Of a stretch of 64,000 nt of DNA, positions 8,978 to 16,967 are shown piece after piece. The stretch comes from Aeromicrobium sp. IC_218 (GTDB lineage Bacteria > Actinomycetota > Actinomycetes > Propionibacteriales > Nocardioidaceae): contig NZ_SJXM01000012.1 in assembly GCF_004336805.1 (NCBI RefSeq), forward strand, positions 1-64,000, given 5' to 3'. The notes under the pieces are model-generated. The model made no database searches and was not told the DNA's origin. It worked only from the letters and a program-made list of their open reading frames with translations. Within the stretch, counting starts at the first letter, position 1, and the number at the start of each line of letters is the position of its first letter. The position numbers and the translations under genes are program-made.

Positions 8978-9417
8978 CCATCACGACCGGACCCGACACC
9001 GACCTGGTCCAGGCCGCTCTCGAGCAGGTCTGGGAGTCGATGCTCTACGCGGTGGCCGAGCCGGTGCCCAGCACCGCGGGCGCGCTCGCGAACGGCCTCG
9101 AGGCCACCATCACCGTCTCGGGCGCCTGGAACGGCGAGCTGCGCCTGTTCTGCGACGCCGGTGCGGCCTCGCAGATGGCGGCGACGATGCTCGGCGCCCC
9201 GGCGGACGAGGAGATGCCCGAGCTCGACGTCCACGACGCGGTCGGCGAGATCCTCAACGTCGTCGGCGGCAGCGTCAAGGGCGCGCTGGAGGGCGAGAGC
9301 CGGCTCGGCCTGCCCCAGGTGCGTCCGGCCACGTCGCTGCCCGACCCGGCCGACTGCGTCGCCGTGTCGTGGCGCGGTGCGCCCGTCTACGTCCAGATCG
9401 TCTCCCTGCCGGCCTGA
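8974..9417 (+). CDS. CheX-like CheY-phosphate phosphatase
   Basis: Protein of 147 residues resembling the CheX/CheC phosphatase fold. The diagnostic helix is seen as HDAVGEILNVVGGSVKG (about 89-105), with the ExxN pair (E-I-L-N) that in CheX and CheC attacks phospho-Asp of CheY. It sits between two CheY genes in an ATGA overlap, so it likely shuts off the CheY signal. No CheZ, CheC or CheD is present in the window. Family assignment rests on the motif, the alpha/beta pattern and context. Confidence 0.8.
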   Translation: MTITTGPDTDLVQAALEQVWESMLYAVAEPVPSTAGALANGLEATITVSGAWNGELRLFCDAGAASQMAATMLGAPADEEMPELDVHDAVGEILNVVGGSVKGALEGESRLGLPQVRPATSLPDPADCVAVSWRGAPVYVQIVSLPA

Positions 9418-9456
9418 CCCGCCGGTCTCTCGCACAACCGTAAGGAAGCTCCACCC

Positions 9457-9819
9457 ATGAAGATCCTCGTTGCCGACGACAGCCGCGTGATGCGCCAGAT
9501 CGTCGTGCGCACGCTGCGTCAGGCCGGCTTCGGCCACCACGACGTCGTGGAGGCCGAGGACGGCGCGGACGCGCTGGCCAAGGTCGCCGCCGAGAACCCG
9601 GACCTGATCCTGTCGGACTGGAACATGCCGAACATGACCGGCATCGAGCTGCTCCGCGCGCTCAAGGCGCAGGGCGACACGCGTCCGTTCGGCTTCGTCA
9701 CCTCGGAGGGCTCGGACGACATGCGGTCCACCGCCGAGCAGGCCGGCGCGCTGTTCCTCATCGCCAAGCCGTTCACCCCCGACTCGTTCCAGGACGCCCT
9801 CAGCGGCGTGCTCGGCTGA
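9457..9819 (+). CDS. cheY: CheY-type single-domain response regulator (second copy)
   Basis: Receiver of 120 residues with acidic pair ADDS, phospho-acceptor Asp in LSDWNMPNMTG, Thr/Ser in VTSEGS and Lys in AKPFTPDSF. TAAGGAAGC precedes the ATG. It is only partly similar to the CheY at 8588, and it is followed after 11 bp by another CheX/CheC-like gene, so the pair may form a receiver-phosphatase unit. Confidence 0.94.
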   Translation: MKILVADDSRVMRQIVVRTLRQAGFGHHDVVEAEDGADALAKVAAENPDLILSDWNMPNMTGIELLRALKAQGDTRPFGFVTSEGSDDMRSTAEQAGALFLIAKPFTPDSFQDALSGVLG

Positions 9820-9830
9820 GAGGCATCCCC

Positions 9831-10313
9831 ATGCTCCCCACCCGCAAGGCGATCAAGGACATCTTCGACGGCCTGCTCGGCCGCGAGGTGTCGATGACCG
9901 ACGGCGACCGCGTCGTCCTGGACGGCGAGCGCGGGCTGCTGCCCGTCGTGGCGTCCTACGTCGACGACCACAACCGGCTCTCGTCCGTGGCCACGATGGA
10001 CTTCAAGCTGGCCGCGTACTCCGGTGCCGCGCTCGGCCTGGTGCCGCTCGGCGGCGCCGAGGCGTCCATCGAGGACAAGGAGCTGTTCCCGAACCTGTTC
10101 GAGAACACCTGCGAGCTGCTCAACGTCCTCGCCTCGCCGATCGGCGACGCGAGCCCCGTGCACCAGCGCCTGTTCGAGACCTTCGAGCCCGGTCGCGGCC
10201 TGCCCGCGGACGTGGCCCAGTGGGCCGCGACGCTCGGCGTGCGCGAGGACGTCAAGATCGACATCCCCGGCTACGGCGCCGGCAACCTGTCGATCATCAC
10301 GACGCTCGCCTGA
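9831..10313 (+). CDS. Chemotaxis-linked protein with ExxN helix (possible CheC/CheX-fold protein)
   Basis: Protein of 160 residues, last gene of the chemotaxis operon. No family is recognised with certainty. A helix reading LFENTCELLNVLASPI (about 87-102) carries an E-L-L-N pair in the same spacing as the ExxN catalytic pair of CheC/CheX phosphatases, and a pattern of strand-helix-strand follows (VREDVKIDIPGYGAGNLSII). It may be a second, degenerate phosphatase or a structural partner. Placement after cheY supports a role in the same pathway. Ends 1 bp before the convergent trmL stop. Confidence 0.6.
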   Translation: MLPTRKAIKDIFDGLLGREVSMTDGDRVVLDGERGLLPVVASYVDDHNRLSSVATMDFKLAAYSGAALGLVPLGGAEASIEDKELFPNLFENTCELLNVLASPIGDASPVHQRLFETFEPGRGLPADVAQWAATLGVREDVKIDIPGYGAGNLSIITTLA

Positions 10314-10314
10314 G

Positions 10315-10779
10315 CTACTCCCCGCCGGCGAAACCGTGCTGGCGCCACGCCTCGTAGACCGCGATCGAGGCACAGTTCGCCAGGTTCATCGACCGGCGTG
10401 AGGCCAGCATCGGCAGCCTCAGCCGCTCGGTGACCCTGGCGTCGTGCTGCACGGCGTCGGGCAGCCCGGTGGGCTCGGCGCCGAACATCAGCACGTCGCC
10501 GGGCTCGTACGCGACGTCGGTGTAGCGGGTCGTCGCCTGCGTCGTGAAGGCGAACACCCGGGCCGGCAGCAGCGCGGCGTAGGCCGCCTCGAGCGTCGGG
10601 TGCACGGTCACCGACGCGAGGTCGTGGTAGTCGAGCCCGGCCCGGCGCAGCTTGGCGTCGTCGAGGTCGAAGCCCAGCGGCTCGACCAGGTGCAGGTGGC
10701 TGCCGGTCGCGGCCGAGAGCCGGATCGCGTTGCCGGTGTTGCCCGCGATGCGGGGCTCGTGGAAGAGGACGTGGAACAT
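10315..10779 (-). CDS. trmL: tRNA (cytidine(34)-2'-O)-methyltransferase TrmL
   Basis: Small SPOUT (SpoU-class) methyltransferase of 154 residues, the size typical of TrmL/YibK, that methylates the wobble ribose of certain tRNA-Leu. Motifs: HEPRIAGNTGNAIRL (motif 1), LMFGAEPTGLP (motif 2) and LPMLASRRSMNLANCASIAVYE (the knot motif 3). The gene is monocistronic, divergent from the ggt-like gene and convergent with the chemotaxis operon. A TAGGAT box at 10794-10789 lies 9 nt before the ATG, suggesting a leaderless or nearly leaderless mRNA. Confidence 0.92.
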   Translation of the reverse strand: MFHVLFHEPRIAGNTGNAIRLSAATGSHLHLVEPLGFDLDDAKLRRAGLDYHDLASVTVHPTLEAAYAALLPARVFAFTTQATTRYTDVAYEPGDVLMFGAEPTGLPDAVQHDARVTERLRLPMLASRRSMNLANCASIAVYEAWRQHGFAGGE

Positions 10780-10788
10780 GAGGCCTCG

Positions 10789-10819
10789 ATCCTAGGGCCG
10801 GTGCCCGCGCCCCTACGCT
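10789..10819. promoter_or_regulatory. Back-to-back -10 boxes of trmL and ggt-like gene
   Basis: TAGGAT on the minus strand (10794-10789) and TACGCT on the plus strand (10814-10819) face outward, each 6-9 nt from a start codon. Only 46 bp separates the two genes. Confidence 0.55.
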
Positions 10820-10825
10820 GGCGCC

Positions 10826-12424
10826 ATGACCGACGCCCCGCCGCAGCCCACCGCCCTGGTCGCCGCTCCGCACGCGCTGGCCGCCCGCGCCGCCCGTGAC
10901 GTCATGGCCGACGGCGGCGACGCGGTCGAGGCGACGGTGGCCGCCGCGGCGACGCTCGCGGTGGTCTACCCGCACATGAACGGCCTGGGCGGCGACGGGT
11001 TCTGGCTGGTCAAGCCGGCCGGAGGAGCGCCGGTCGCGATCCACGCCGCGGGCACCGCGGGGTCGGGCGCGACGGTCGAGGCCTACCGCGCCCAGCACCT
11101 CACCGAGGTGCCGCGGCGCGGCCCGCTGGCCGCCGCCACGACCGCCGGCACGGTCGCCGGCTGGCACGCGGCGCTGCGCTGGTCGCGACAGCACCTGGGG
11201 TCGCGGCTCCCGGTCGCCCGTCTGCTGCAGGACGCCGAGCAGCACGCCCGCCAGGGCTTCGCCACGAGCCGTGGCCAGTACGCGGCCACCGCCCAGCTCG
11301 CCGAGGCGCTGCGCCCCGTGCCCGGCTTCGCGGACGTCTTCCTGCCCGGCGGCTCCGCGCCAGCCGAGGGCGACACTTTCGTGCAGCCGCGGCTCGCCGA
11401 CGTCCTGGCCCGGCTGGCCGACGTCGGGCTGTCGGACTTCTGGGCCGGCGACGTCGCCGCGTCCGTCGCGTCCGACCTGGCGGCGGCTGGCAGCCCGGTG
11501 ACGGCCGACGACCTCGCGGGCGTCCGTGCCTCGCTGCACGAGCCGCTGCGCCTGGAGCACTCGCGTGGCGTCGTGTGGAACCTCGCGCCGCCGACGCAGG
11601 GCCTGGCCTCGCTCGTCCTGCTCGGCCTGCTCGACCGGGTGCTGCCCGACGAGCCCGACCCGTCCGGCCTTCCGCTCGTCCACCTCTCGGTCGAGGCGGC
11701 GAAGGCGGCGACGGCCCTCGCCCGTCCGCTGGTCGGCGACGAGCGGCGCTCCACCGCCGAGGTCGCGCGGCACCTGCGTCCCGAGGTCCTGGACGCCATG
11801 GTCCGCCGGCTCGACGTCCGCCGGGCGTCCAGCTCGCGCGTCGCGCTCGAGGGCGGCGACACGGTCTGGACCGGCGTCGTCGACCGGCACGGCACCACGG
11901 TCAGCTTCATCCAGAGCACGTTCAGCGCGTTCGGCAGCGGCGTCGTGCTGCCCGGCAGCGGCATCGTCTGGCACAACCGGGCGACGGCGTTCTCGCTCGA
12001 TCCGGCGGCGCCCGACGCGCTCGTCCCGGGCCGCCGGCCGCGCCACACGCTCAACCCGGGCCTGGCGCAGCTGGACGACGGGCGCACCATCGCCTTCGGC
12101 GCCATGGGTGGCGACCATCAGCCGCAGCACCAGGCTGCCGTGCTCACGCGCCTCCTCGAGTGCGGCCTGGACCCGGCCGCCGCGGTCGCCGCACCCCGCT
12201 GGACGTGGGGACGCGACCGCGGGGGCGCGTCCGACCTGGTGCGGGTGGAGTCCGGCATCTCGCCCGACGTGGTCGCCGAGCTGGTCCGCCGGGGTCACGA
12301 CGTCGACGTCGTCCCGGCCCTGGACGAGTCGATGGGGCACGCCGGGCTCGTCGTCCGGGACGCCGACGGGCGCGTCGACGGCGCCCACGACCCGCGTGCC
12401 GACGGGGGCGTCGAGCGGCTCTGA
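10826..12424 (+). CDS. Gamma-glutamyltransferase-family Ntn hydrolase
   Basis: Protein of 532 residues of the self-processing Ntn-hydrolase family that includes gamma-glutamyltransferase and oxamate amidohydrolase. N-terminal part has ARDVMADGGDAVEA and HMNGLGGDGFW; the likely nucleophile is the Thr of GGDTVWTGVVDRHG (about residue 351), where autocleavage would free a small subunit; VSFIQSTFSAFGSGVVLPG and GAMGGDHQPQ follow. The TVW and FIQS wording is closer, as I remember it, to oxamate amidohydrolase-like members than to classical glutathione-degrading enzymes, so substrate is left open. No signal peptide is seen. TACGCT 6 nt before the ATG indicates a leaderless mRNA. Confidence 0.85.
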   Translation: MTDAPPQPTALVAAPHALAARAARDVMADGGDAVEATVAAAATLAVVYPHMNGLGGDGFWLVKPAGGAPVAIHAAGTAGSGATVEAYRAQHLTEVPRRGPLAAATTAGTVAGWHAALRWSRQHLGSRLPVARLLQDAEQHARQGFATSRGQYAATAQLAEALRPVPGFADVFLPGGSAPAEGDTFVQPRLADVLARLADVGLSDFWAGDVAASVASDLAAAGSPVTADDLAGVRASLHEPLRLEHSRGVVWNLAPPTQGLASLVLLGLLDRVLPDEPDPSGLPLVHLSVEAAKAATALARPLVGDERRSTAEVARHLRPEVLDAMVRRLDVRRASSSRVALEGGDTVWTGVVDRHGTTVSFIQSTFSAFGSGVVLPGSGIVWHNRATAFSLDPAAPDALVPGRRPRHTLNPGLAQLDDGRTIAFGAMGGDHQPQHQAAVLTRLLECGLDPAAAVAAPRWTWGRDRGGASDLVRVESGISPDVVAELVRRGHDVDVVPALDESMGHAGLVVRDADGRVDGAHDPRADGGVERL

Positions 12425-12465
12425 TGCCGCGCTTGGTCCGCAGATGCGTGCTAGCGTCCCGTTCC

Positions 12466-12870
12466 ATGACGCAGATTCGGATTGCCGACGCGGCGCGCTT
12501 CCTCGGGGTCAGCGACGACACCGTGCGCCGCTGGGTCGACCAGGGCGTCCTGGAGGCGACCCGGGACGAGGCGGGACGCAAGGTCGTCGACGGTCACGCC
12601 CTGGCGGTGCTCGCCCGCGAGCGGGCCGAGCAGGTGCCCGACCCGTCCGGCGTGGCCAGCTCGGCCCGCAACCGCCTCGTCGGCCTGGTCACCGGCATCC
12701 GCACCGACGCCGTCATGGCCCAGGTCGAGCTGCAGTGCGGGCCCTTCCGCATCGTCTCGCTGATGAGCAGCGAGGCCGTCGAGGACCTCGGCCTCGAGCT
12801 GGGCAGCGTGGCGGTGGCGGTCGTGAAGTCGACCAACGTCATCGTCGAGACCGCCGGGAGGTCGGCGTGA
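12466..12870 (+). CDS. HTH-TOBE molybdate-responsive regulator or molbindin
   Basis: Protein of 134 residues with a MerR/excisionase-like helix-turn-helix at about 2-45 (ADAARFLGVSDDTVRRWVDQG) and one TOBE/Mop-type domain at about 63-132 (RNRLVGLVTGIRTDAVMAQV; VAVVKSTNVIVE). TOBE domains bind molybdate or tungstate. It starts the modABC transcript, overlapping modA by 4 bp, so it probably senses oxyanion and controls the operon; it replaces classical ModE, whose HTH is of LysR type with two TOBE copies. A TAGCGT box lies 8 nt before the ATG. Confidence 0.87.
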   Translation: MTQIRIADAARFLGVSDDTVRRWVDQGVLEATRDEAGRKVVDGHALAVLARERAEQVPDPSGVASSARNRLVGLVTGIRTDAVMAQVELQCGPFRIVSLMSSEAVEDLGLELGSVAVAVVKSTNVIVETAGRSA

Positions 12871-13604
12871 GGCGCGCGCTCGCCGGTGTCCTCGCCCTGA
12901 GCCTGCTCGCCGCGTGCTCGGGCGGCGACGGGGACGACGACCGGCGCACCGTCGACGTCCTGGCCGCCGCGTCGCTGACCGAGCCGTTCACCGAGATCGC
13001 CGAGCAGCTCGAGGCCGATGACCCGGACCTCGACGTCCGGCTGTCGTTCGCCGGGTCGGCCGACCTCGTCGCGCAGGTGGAGGCCGGCGCCCCCGCGGAC
13101 GTCCTGGCCACCGCCGACGAGGCGACCATGGCGAAGGTGGACGCCGCCGCGCTCGACGGCGAGCCGCAGGTCTTCGCCACCAACCGCCTGACGATCGTCG
13201 TGCCGCCGGGCAACCCGGGCCGCGTCGCCTCGGCGGCCGACCTCGCGTCCGTCGACACGGTGCTGTGCGCGGACGCCGTGCCGTGCGGCGCGCTGGCCCA
13301 GGAGGTGCTGGCCGACCTCGACGTCACCGTCCGTCCGGTGAGCGAGGAGCAGTCGGTCAAGGACGTGCTGGGCAAGGTCGCGGCCGGCGAGGCCGACGCC
13401 GGGCTGGTCTACGTCTCGGACGCGCAGGCGGCCGGGGACGGGGTCGAGACGATCGAGCTCGAGCGCTCCGCCGAGCACCTCAACCGGTACCCGGTCGCCG
13501 TCCTGGCCGACGGCGACGCCGACCTGGCCCAGCGGTTCGTCGACGCCGTGACCGGCGCCGAAGGCCAGCAGGTCCTGCAGTCCGCGGGGCTGGGCACGCC
13601 GTGA
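12867..13604 (+). CDS. modA: Molybdate ABC transporter substrate-binding lipoprotein ModA
   Basis: Binds molybdate outside the cell and hands it to ModBC. It has 245 residues; the GTG start lies in a GTGA overlap. Signal peptide with lipobox LLAAC (lipidated Cys about 17), then the ModA pattern [43 protein letters not shown] and [17 protein letters not shown]. These match the oxyanion-binding segments of the family. Confidence 0.95.
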   Translation: MRRALAGVLALSLLAACSGGDGDDDRRTVDVLAAASLTEPFTEIAEQLEADDPDLDVRLSFAGSADLVAQVEAGAPADVLATADEATMAKVDAAALDGEPQVFATNRLTIVVPPGNPGRVASAADLASVDTVLCADAVPCGALAQEVLADLDVTVRPVSEEQSVKDVLGKVAAGEADAGLVYVSDAQAAGDGVETIELERSAEHLNRYPVAVLADGDADLAQRFVDAVTGAEGQQVLQSAGLGTP

Positions 13605-14386
13605 CCCGGCGCGCACCCGGGCTCCCGGCCTGGCTGCTGCTGCCGGCGGCGATCGGGGCGCTGCTGGTGGTGCTGCCGCTCGTCGCGCTCGTCGTCCGCG
13701 TGCCGTGGACGTCCCTCGGGCCGCTGCTCACGTCGCCCACGGCGGTCGACGCGCTGCTGCTGAGCCTGCGCACCGCCGCGGTCAGCACCCTGCTGTGCGT
13801 CGTGCTCGGCGTCCCGATCGCGCTGTTCCTGGCCCGGACGTCGTTCCGCGGCCAGGCGCTGCTGCGCGCGCTCGTCCTCGTGCCGCTGGTGCTGCCGCCG
13901 GTGGTGGGCGGCCTGGCCCTGCTCTACACCTTCGGCCGGCGCGGCCTGCTCGGCGAGACGCTGGACGTGCTCGGCGTGCAGGTCGCCTTCTCGACGACCG
14001 CCGTCGTCCTGGCCCAGACGTTCGTCTCGCTGCCGTTCCTGGTGCTGAGCCTGGAGGGCGCGCTCCGCACGGCCGGCGGTCGCTACGAGGCGGTGGCCGC
14101 CACGCTCGGCGCGTCTCCCACCACCGTGCTGCGCCGGGTGACGCTGCCGCTCGTGCTGCCCGGCCTCGTGTCCGGCTCCGTGCTCGCCTTCGCCCGCAGC
14201 CTCGGCGAGTTCGGCGCGACGCTCACCTTCGCCGGCAGCCTGCAGGGCGTCACCCGCACCCTGCCGCTCGAGATCTACCTGCAGCGTGAGGCCGACCCGG
14301 ACGCGGCCGTCGCCCTCGCGCTGGTGCTCGTGGTGGTGGCGGTCGTCGTGGTCGCCGGCACGCGTCTGCGCCGGGAGGACTCGTGA
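13601..14386 (+). CDS. modB: Molybdate ABC transporter permease ModB
   Basis: Membrane channel of 261 residues. About five to six membrane helices, beginning with [20 protein letters not shown]. The EAA loop that docks on ModC reads [21 protein letters not shown]. The start is a GTG overlapping the modA stop by 4 bp and it overlaps modC by 4 bp, so the three components are probably made in fixed ratio. Confidence 0.95.
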   Translation: MTRRAPGLPAWLLLPAAIGALLVVLPLVALVVRVPWTSLGPLLTSPTAVDALLLSLRTAAVSTLLCVVLGVPIALFLARTSFRGQALLRALVLVPLVLPPVVGGLALLYTFGRRGLLGETLDVLGVQVAFSTTAVVLAQTFVSLPFLVLSLEGALRTAGGRYEAVAATLGASPTTVLRRVTLPLVLPGLVSGSVLAFARSLGEFGATLTFAGSLQGVTRTLPLEIYLQREADPDAAVALALVLVVVAVVVVAGTRLRREDS

Positions 14387-15423
14387 CCCTGCACCTCGAC
14401 GTGCGCCTGCACGCCCGTGACCTCGACGTCGCGCTGGACGTCGCCGACGGCGAGACCGTCGCGCTGCTCGGCCCCAACGGCGCGGGCAAGTCGACCACCC
14501 TCGACCTGCTCTGCGGGCTGCTCGAGCCCGACGAGGGCCGGGTCGAGCTGGACGGGCGGCTGCTCGCCGGGGACGGCGCGTGGGTGCCGCCGCACGAGCG
14601 TCGCGTGGCCCTCCTGGCGCAGGAGCCGCTGCTGCTGCCGCACCTCAGCGCCCGGCAGAACGTCGCGTTCGGGCCGCGCAGCCAGGGCGTGGGACGGCGC
14701 GAGGCGTCCGACCGGGCCCAGCACCTGCTCGACGCCTTGGGTGTGGGCGACCTCGCCGGACGGCGTCCGGCCGCGCTCTCGGGCGGCCAGGCCCAGCGCG
14801 TCGCGGTCGCCCGGGCCCTCGCGGCCGAGCCCCGGCTGCTGCTGCTCGACGAGCCGCTCGCGGCCCTGGACGTCACCGCGGCGCCGCAGGCTCGCGGGCT
14901 CCTGCGTGAGGTGCTCACCGGACGCACGGCGGTCGTGGTGACCCACGACCCGCTCGACGCGCTCGCCCTGGCCGACCGGGTCGTCGTCCTGGAGTCCGGA
15001 AGTGTCGTCGAGGCCGGACCGACCCGCGACGTGCTGGCCCGCCCGCGCAGCGAGTTCGCCGCCCGGGTCGCCGGCCTGGACCTGCTCGCCGGCACCGTCC
15101 GCAGCGGTGCCGTGCACACCGGGGACGTCGTCGTCGAGGGCGTCGCGCCCGAGCCGGTCGCCGAGGGCGAGCGGGCGGTCGCGGTGTTCCGGCCGGCGTC
15201 CGTCGCCGTGCACCGCGAACGTCCCGGCGGAAGTCCACGCAACGCCTGGCCGGCCGTGGTCACCGAGCTGGAGCCGCGCGGCGACCTCGTGCGCGTCCGC
15301 GCCGGCGAGGTCGCGGCCGACGTCACCCTCGCGGCGGTGGCCGACCTGGCCCTCGCGCCGGGCGACGCGGTGTGGCTGGTGGTGAAGGCGAGCGAGGTGG
15401 CCATCCACCCCGCACGCGCGTGA
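14383..15423 (+). CDS. modC: Molybdate ABC transporter ATPase ModC
   Basis: ATPase of 346 residues. Walker [10 protein letters not shown] (about 31-39), Q loop [10 protein letters not shown], signature [15 protein letters not shown], Walker [13 protein letters not shown] and H loop [13 protein letters not shown]-terminal TOBE domain (about 225-345) may bind molybdate and restrain transport. Last gene of the regulator-modABC operon. Confidence 0.95.
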   Translation: MTLHLDVRLHARDLDVALDVADGETVALLGPNGAGKSTTLDLLCGLLEPDEGRVELDGRLLAGDGAWVPPHERRVALLAQEPLLLPHLSARQNVAFGPRSQGVGRREASDRAQHLLDALGVGDLAGRRPAALSGGQAQRVAVARALAAEPRLLLLDEPLAALDVTAAPQARGLLREVLTGRTAVVVTHDPLDALALADRVVVLESGSVVEAGPTRDVLARPRSEFAARVAGLDLLAGTVRSGAVHTGDVVVEGVAPEPVAEGERAVAVFRPASVAVHRERPGGSPRNAWPAVVTELEPRGDLVRVRAGEVAADVTLAAVADLALAPGDAVWLVVKASEVAIHPARA

Positions 15424-15457
15424 CCGCCGACCTCGAGCCGCCCTCGGGCCGTCCCGC

Positions 15458-15463
15458 TACGAT
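15458..15463 (+). promoter_or_regulatory. -10 box of the leader ORF and CNNM gene
   Basis: TACGAT, 7 nt before the ATG at 15471, placing the predicted mRNA start at or near that ATG. Confidence 0.5.
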
Positions 15464-15470
15464 CTTCGCC

Positions 15471-15533
15471 ATGAGCGACCCCGACAGTCCGAACCGTCCC
15501 TCGACCCGCACGACGAGGGACGGTGACCTCTGA
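15471..15533 (+). CDS. Putative 20-residue leader peptide before the CNNM/CorC gene
   Basis: Short frame of 20 codons (starts MSDPDSPNRPSTRT) whose TGA overlaps the ATG of the next gene as TGATG. A TACGAT box lies 7 nt upstream, so its mRNA may begin at the ATG itself (leaderless). Its second half spans a perfect hairpin that also holds the ribosome-binding site of the downstream gene. This suggests translational coupling; that it is translated is inference. Confidence 0.5.
   Translation: MSDPDSPNRPSTRTTRDGDL
15493..15524 (+). promoter_or_regulatory. Hairpin hiding the ribosome-binding site of the CNNM/CorC gene
   Basis: Arms 15493-15503 (ACCGTCCCTCG) and 15514-15524 pair perfectly around a 10-nt loop. 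The right arm holds GAGGGA, the likely Shine-Dalgarno for the ATG at 15533. Confidence 0.55.
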
Positions 15534-16846
15534 TGGACCAGCAGACCTGGCTCAACGCCGCCCTGGTGCTCGTCTTCGTCCTGGTCGGCGGCGTCTTCGC
15601 CGCGACCGAGCTCGCCCTGGTCTCGCTGCGCGAGAGCCAGCTGAACCGCCTGGAGTCCGAGAGCGCCCGCGGCGCCAAGGTCGCCAAGGTGGCGCGCGAC
15701 CCGAACCGCTTCCTGGCCGCCGTGCAGATCGGCGTGACCGTCGCGGGCTTCCTGTCCGCGGCCTACGGCGCCTCGACCCTGGCACCGGACTTCGCGCCGT
15801 TCCTGGTCGACCTCGGCGTGCCGTCCGGCGCGGCCGACCCGCTGATGCTCGTGCTGATGACGCTGATCATCGCCTACCTCTCGCTCGTCCTCGGCGAGCT
15901 GGTGCCCAAGCGCTTCGCGCTGCAGAAGTCGCAGACGATCGCCCTGGTCGTCACCCCTGCGCTCGACCGCTTCGCGCAGGTCATGCGCCCGGTCATCTGG
16001 CTGCTGTCGGTCTCCACCAACGCGGTCGTCCGGCTGCTCGGCGGCGACCCGAACGCCAAGGTCGAGGAGATCAGCGACGAGGAGGTCCGCGACATCGTCT
16101 CGGGCCACGGGGGATTCGGCGTCGAGCAGCGCGCGATCCTCGAGGACGTCCTCGAGGCGACCAACCGGTCGGTGAAGGAGGCCATGCGCCCGCGTGGCGA
16201 GGTCGCCTTCCTCAAGGCCACGATGACGCTCAACGCGGCGGCCCAGGCCGTCCGCGAGCAGCCGTACTCGCGCTACCCGGTCATGGGCGAGGGCGTCGAC
16301 GACGTGCGCGGCTACCTGCACGTCCGCGACCTGTTCGACCAGCTGCACGACGCGCCCGGCGACACCCGCGTCCGCGTCGGCGACCTGGCCCGCCAGATCG
16401 TCGTCCTGCCCGGCACGAACCGGGTGCTGCCCTCGGTCAACCTCATGCGCTCGGAGGGCACGCACATCGCCGTCGTCGTCGACGAGTACGGCGGCACCGA
16501 CGGCATCGTCACGCTCGAGGACCTGGTCGAGGAGCTCGTCGGCGACATCCGCGACGAGTACGACCTGCGCGCGCCCGTCGAGGTGCTGGGGGAGGGCCCG
16601 CGCACCGTCGAGGGCGGCCTGACCATCGAGGAGTTCGCGGAGCGCACCGGCGTGGAGCTCGAGGACGGCTCGTACGAGACCGTCGCCGGCTACGTCATCA
16701 CCCACCTCGGCCGCATGCCCGAGGTCGGCGACCACGTCGACGTCGGCGGCTACCGGCTCACCGTCGCGGCCCTGGACAAGCGCCGCGTGACCGAGATCCA
16801 GGTCGCCCTCCTCGAGCCCGAGGACGAGCCCGCCCCCGCCGAGTAG
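15533..16846 (+). CDS. CNNM/CorC (hemolysin C) family membrane protein
   Basis: Protein of 437 residues. N-terminal CNNM transmembrane domain (about 1-190, four helices, with FAATELALVSLRESQLNRL and VLGELVPKRFALQ), a CBS pair (about 205-330; SRYPVMGEG, VRGYLHVRDL, IAVVVDEYGGTDGIVTLEDL), then a CorC/HlyC domain (about 345-425). Family members are linked to magnesium or cobalt efflux and homeostasis; the CBS pair usually binds adenine nucleotides. Translation probably depends on the overlapping 20-codon leader at 15471. The gene ends just before a 34-bp palindrome. Confidence 0.92.
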   Translation: MDQQTWLNAALVLVFVLVGGVFAATELALVSLRESQLNRLESESARGAKVAKVARDPNRFLAAVQIGVTVAGFLSAAYGASTLAPDFAPFLVDLGVPSGAADPLMLVLMTLIIAYLSLVLGELVPKRFALQKSQTIALVVTPALDRFAQVMRPVIWLLSVSTNAVVRLLGGDPNAKVEEISDEEVRDIVSGHGGFGVEQRAILEDVLEATNRSVKEAMRPRGEVAFLKATMTLNAAAQAVREQPYSRYPVMGEGVDDVRGYLHVRDLFDQLHDAPGDTRVRVGDLARQIVVLPGTNRVLPSVNLMRSEGTHIAVVVDEYGGTDGIVTLEDLVEELVGDIRDEYDLRAPVEVLGEGPRTVEGGLTIEEFAERTGVELEDGSYETVAGYVITHLGRMPEVGDHVDVGGYRLTVAALDKRRVTEIQVALLEPEDEPAPAE

Positions 16847-16860
16847 CCCTGAGCGGTCGG

Positions 16861-16894
16861 TCTCGGTTTACCTGGTAGACCAGGTAAACCGAGA
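16861..16894. repeat. 34-bp perfect palindrome in a convergent gap
   Basis: Arms of 15 bp (TCTCGGTTTACCTGG, 16861-16875, and its complement 16880-16894) flank TAGA. It lies 14 bp past the CNNM/CorC stop and 73 bp before the LLM gene end. It has no T-run; it may be a two-way terminator or a protein-binding site. The next 60 bases contain three more CCWGG words and an imperfect CCAGG/CCTGG pair. Confidence 0.7.
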
Positions 16895-16967
16895 ATGGCC
16901 AGGGAAACGTGCCTGGTTCCTGTCGGCTTTCCTGGCTCCTGATGCGCCACGGCTCGAGATCCACCAC

